Below are positions 18,623 to 20,730 of a stretch of DNA of 20,730 nt, in pieces. Position numbers and translations under genes: made by a program. Each line of letters opens with the position of its first letter. Position 1 is the stretch's first letter. The stretch is from Pinguiococcus pyrenoidosus (taxonomy: Eukaryota > Sar > Pinguiophyceae > Pinguiochrysidales > Pinguiochrysidaceae). The stretch spans positions 1-20,730 of the forward strand of contig JAAMXY010001466.1 of the NCBI GenBank assembly GCA_019677205.1. Reading direction: 5' to 3'. The notes under the pieces were generated by a model. It saw nothing but the letters and a program-made list of their open reading frames with translations. It did not search any database and was not told where the DNA came from.

Positions 18623-20730
18623 CTACTGCACGAAGGTAGCCTGCGAGAGATCCATGGACGCACACTGCACGCAGCCCATGATCACCTCGGGCAACTCCCG
18701 CTCTTTCTTGCCCTCCAGCACCAGTCCCATATCCACAGTGATGGTTGTCGCATAGCCTGTTGTCCACACAAACGCAGGAGGTTAGTCTGTGCCATGCCCG
18801 TGCATTCCAAGCTGGCTCGCGCATCGCAGGCACGGCTTGACTTGCCTAACGAAAGCCGCACGACGCCCGCAGCAACGCTACTGCTCCCGATGTCCACGTC
18901 AAGCTCAAAGTAGTGCGGTGCGCGATGGTAGTACTGCTTCAGCTTGGTCCCCAGGACGGCCGGCGTAGATCCGACGACGCGGCGCACAACGAAGTTTCCC
19001 TGGACGATCTTGGGGATCAACTTGAAGGTCTTGTCGCAGAGCTCGTCGTCGCCTCCGAAGAAGAAAGGCATCGCCGCGTGTGCGAAGGAGGTGTTCTTCT
19101 GGTGCCACTCCGGATCCACCGGCGTGAAATAGGCAGCAAAACTGTGGAAGCGAGGTTATTAGGAAGGCCGACCAGATCGATCTTTGACGAAGGGCGGCAG
19201 CTACCTCAAATGCGGTGGTCCGGGAATCATGATGTGGAGAACGAAGAGCCACGGGAAGCCTTCGGGGCAGCTTTCCGGCTTCGGCAGCTGGTCGGCCGGT
19301 ATCTGGCGCGGCTCCGCGTCCGGTTCGTTGGGCTCCGAGGTGAACGTTGGCACAAAGTCGTTGCCAGTCAGCTTTCTGTAGGCCATGGCGACTCGGTTCT
19401 TCGGGTGGGCTGAGATGTTCTGCGGCACACGGCTGCTCCACTCCAGCACGTCGACGCTCAGGAGGCGGAACTGCGCTTGTCCCGCGCTGATCTTCACCCT
19501 GTCGGTGAGATAATTCGGTCCCCGCACCATGAACGTGTTGGAATCCGGCTCCGACCACTGGTCGAGGTTGAAGGGCACTGGGTTTGATTCCAGCCCAATG
19601 TCCGTTTGACGCCGCTGCGCATCCGACTTGGGAGACCTTTTGCCTGGAGGACGTATGCCGGGAACCGTTTACTCCACGCATAGCTTCCCCTTTTCTCACT
19701 GGACGAGAGGGGCAAGACCCACCTGCTGCGTTGTCAATGTCCGTCTGGACCAGATCACGGCTGAGGGAGTGTGCGTGCTTGGTTTCCTCAACCGACTCCG
19801 CTAGGGGATCGACGTCGATCGCCGCGAAACGGTTCTCCTCGAGGTGGTCGCGCAGATCAATCAGATGCAGCAACAGGACCTCGGCAAAGGTCGCCGTGAA
19901 TCCTCCCGTGCTCCACATCCACCCCTTCGGATCCACCTGCACCACGTGTGTCACGAAGCTCTCCGAGGGCTCGGGTGACCCGGGAGTCGCGAACGTCTTG
20001 TCGGGGTTCAGAGGAGCGATCGTGTACAGCGCGTGCAGCTCTCCTCGGACATAGTCATCGTCCTCCGACTGCGGACATTCGCGATGCTCCATGCTGTCGA
20101 AGACGATGATATAGTATCCATCGTCGTCCAGTCTCCAGTAGCGCATCAGGCAAAAATCGCGAGCCGTCGTCCAGGTCGGGCCCAGGTCAATGGGGCGCAG
20201 CTTCATGTGGATCACGTCGGCATGGTCGTCGATCGTCTCCACGATTCTCACACTCTCCACGCAGCCTCGGCGCAAGTCTGGTGGCATCGACAGCAGCGCC
20301 ACGAACGCCTGCAGTGGTGTCGCCTTGACCGAGACGGCCGCTTTTCGGGTCAGGAGATTCGTGTTCCTGCGAACAAGCGCCCATCTCGTCAGTCCGTCGA
20401 CCCATGTCCAGAGGTGGCCTCGCAGCCTCGCAGCTTGTCTTACTTTGGCGCGGCCTCGTCCTTGAAGACGCGCAGCCCTTGCGTGACCTTGTCCAGCACC
20501 CAGTTCGTATTATGCGTCCACGTGCCGACGTGTGCAAGCTTGATCTCTGCCGGGGGAGGCGCGTCTGCCGTGATGCTCAGTAGCTTGCCCCCGAAGCTGA
20601 TCAGCCCATTGCTCCCCGAGCTGTTCGCGCCGCTGTTGATGTAGCCGTCGCACCACCGGACCTGATTGATGGAAGGCGTGCTCTTGTGAATCGAGGCTTG
20701 CCGACCATCCCACCCCACAGCCCCCCCCTC
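18623..20730 (-). CDS. START and DUF1336 (EDR2 C-terminal) protein, 5' end beyond the window
   Basis: Five visible exons, 20444 to beyond 20730, 19723-20366, 19205-19577, 18846-19141 and 18623-18756, give about 577 residues. The left-hand boundary of the first visible exon is unknown. A START lipid-binding domain spans about residues 65-260 (DKVTQGLRVF, CLMRYWRLDDDGYYIIVFDS, VVQVDPKGWMWSTGG). DUF1336 follows: WSEPDSNTFMVRGPNYLTDR, FRLLSVDVLEW, VQGNFVVRRVVGSTPAVLG, APHYFELDVDIGSSSVAAGV and, in the last exon, GYATTITVDMGLVLEG with ELPE. Plant EDR2 has this order after a PH domain, which would lie outside or be absent. The family is thought to bind membrane lipids and act in stress or defence signalling. 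Introns are 77, 145, 63 and 89 bp. The last begins with GC, not GT (TTAG|GCAAGT). Confidence 0.88.

Overview
This window is nuclear DNA from a compact eukaryotic genome. Genes lie on both strands with short spacers and are split by small spliceosomal introns (about 50-210 bp, nearly all GT-AG, one GC-AG). There is one tRNA gene, no operons and no mobile element that I can see. Two neighbouring genes encode N-terminal signal peptides followed by a phenylalanine at the predicted cleavage point. That is the bipartite targeting style of algae with a complex plastid of red origin (cryptophytes, heterokonts and relatives). A flagellar-type protein, a plant-like START/DUF1336 protein and a RAP-domain protein fit a flagellate alga. 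A cryptophyte is my best guess, but this is inference, not identification.

Layout, left to right: (1) the 3' end of an unknown plus-strand gene (to 130), then a spacer with two adjacent hairpins. (2) A divergent pair: a GST-fold protein (minus, 629-1694) and a large pseudokinase / coiled-coil / armadillo-like protein (plus, 1908-5661). Their shared promoter has CCAAT boxes and a three-unit heat shock element. (3) A coiled-coil protein (plus, 6011-7000), convergent by 35 bp with an SPX-EXS phosphate exporter homologue (minus, 7036-9480). (4) A longin-type R-SNARE (minus, 10071-11016), divergent from an archaeal-type SAM methyltransferase with a plastid-type leader (plus, 11712-12972). The methyltransferase is convergent with a RAP-domain protein with a similar leader (minus, 13177-15378). 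(5) An RIIa-domain / EFCAB10-like protein (minus, 15725-16463) followed by tRNA-Glu(CTC) (minus, 16621-16692). (6) An SFT2-type Golgi transport protein (plus, 16978-17975), a 100-bp pentanucleotide repeat, and the 3' part of a START-DUF1336 lipid-binding protein (minus, 18623 to beyond the window).

The genes do not form one pathway. The R-SNARE and SFT2 protein serve vesicle traffic, and the START-DUF1336 protein is probably membrane-lipid associated. The SPX-EXS protein serves phosphate efflux. The methyltransferase and RAP protein probably work in the plastid. The promoters share recurring motifs: TTTCCCGC (E2F-like) before four genes and TTGGCCAA/CCAAT in three spacers. The most notable points are the archaeal-type methyltransferase, the R-SNARE whose central-layer Arg is Gly, the pseudokinase-armadillo fusion and the GC-AG intron. 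Exon boundaries were deduced by hand from splice signals, reading frame and family conservation.
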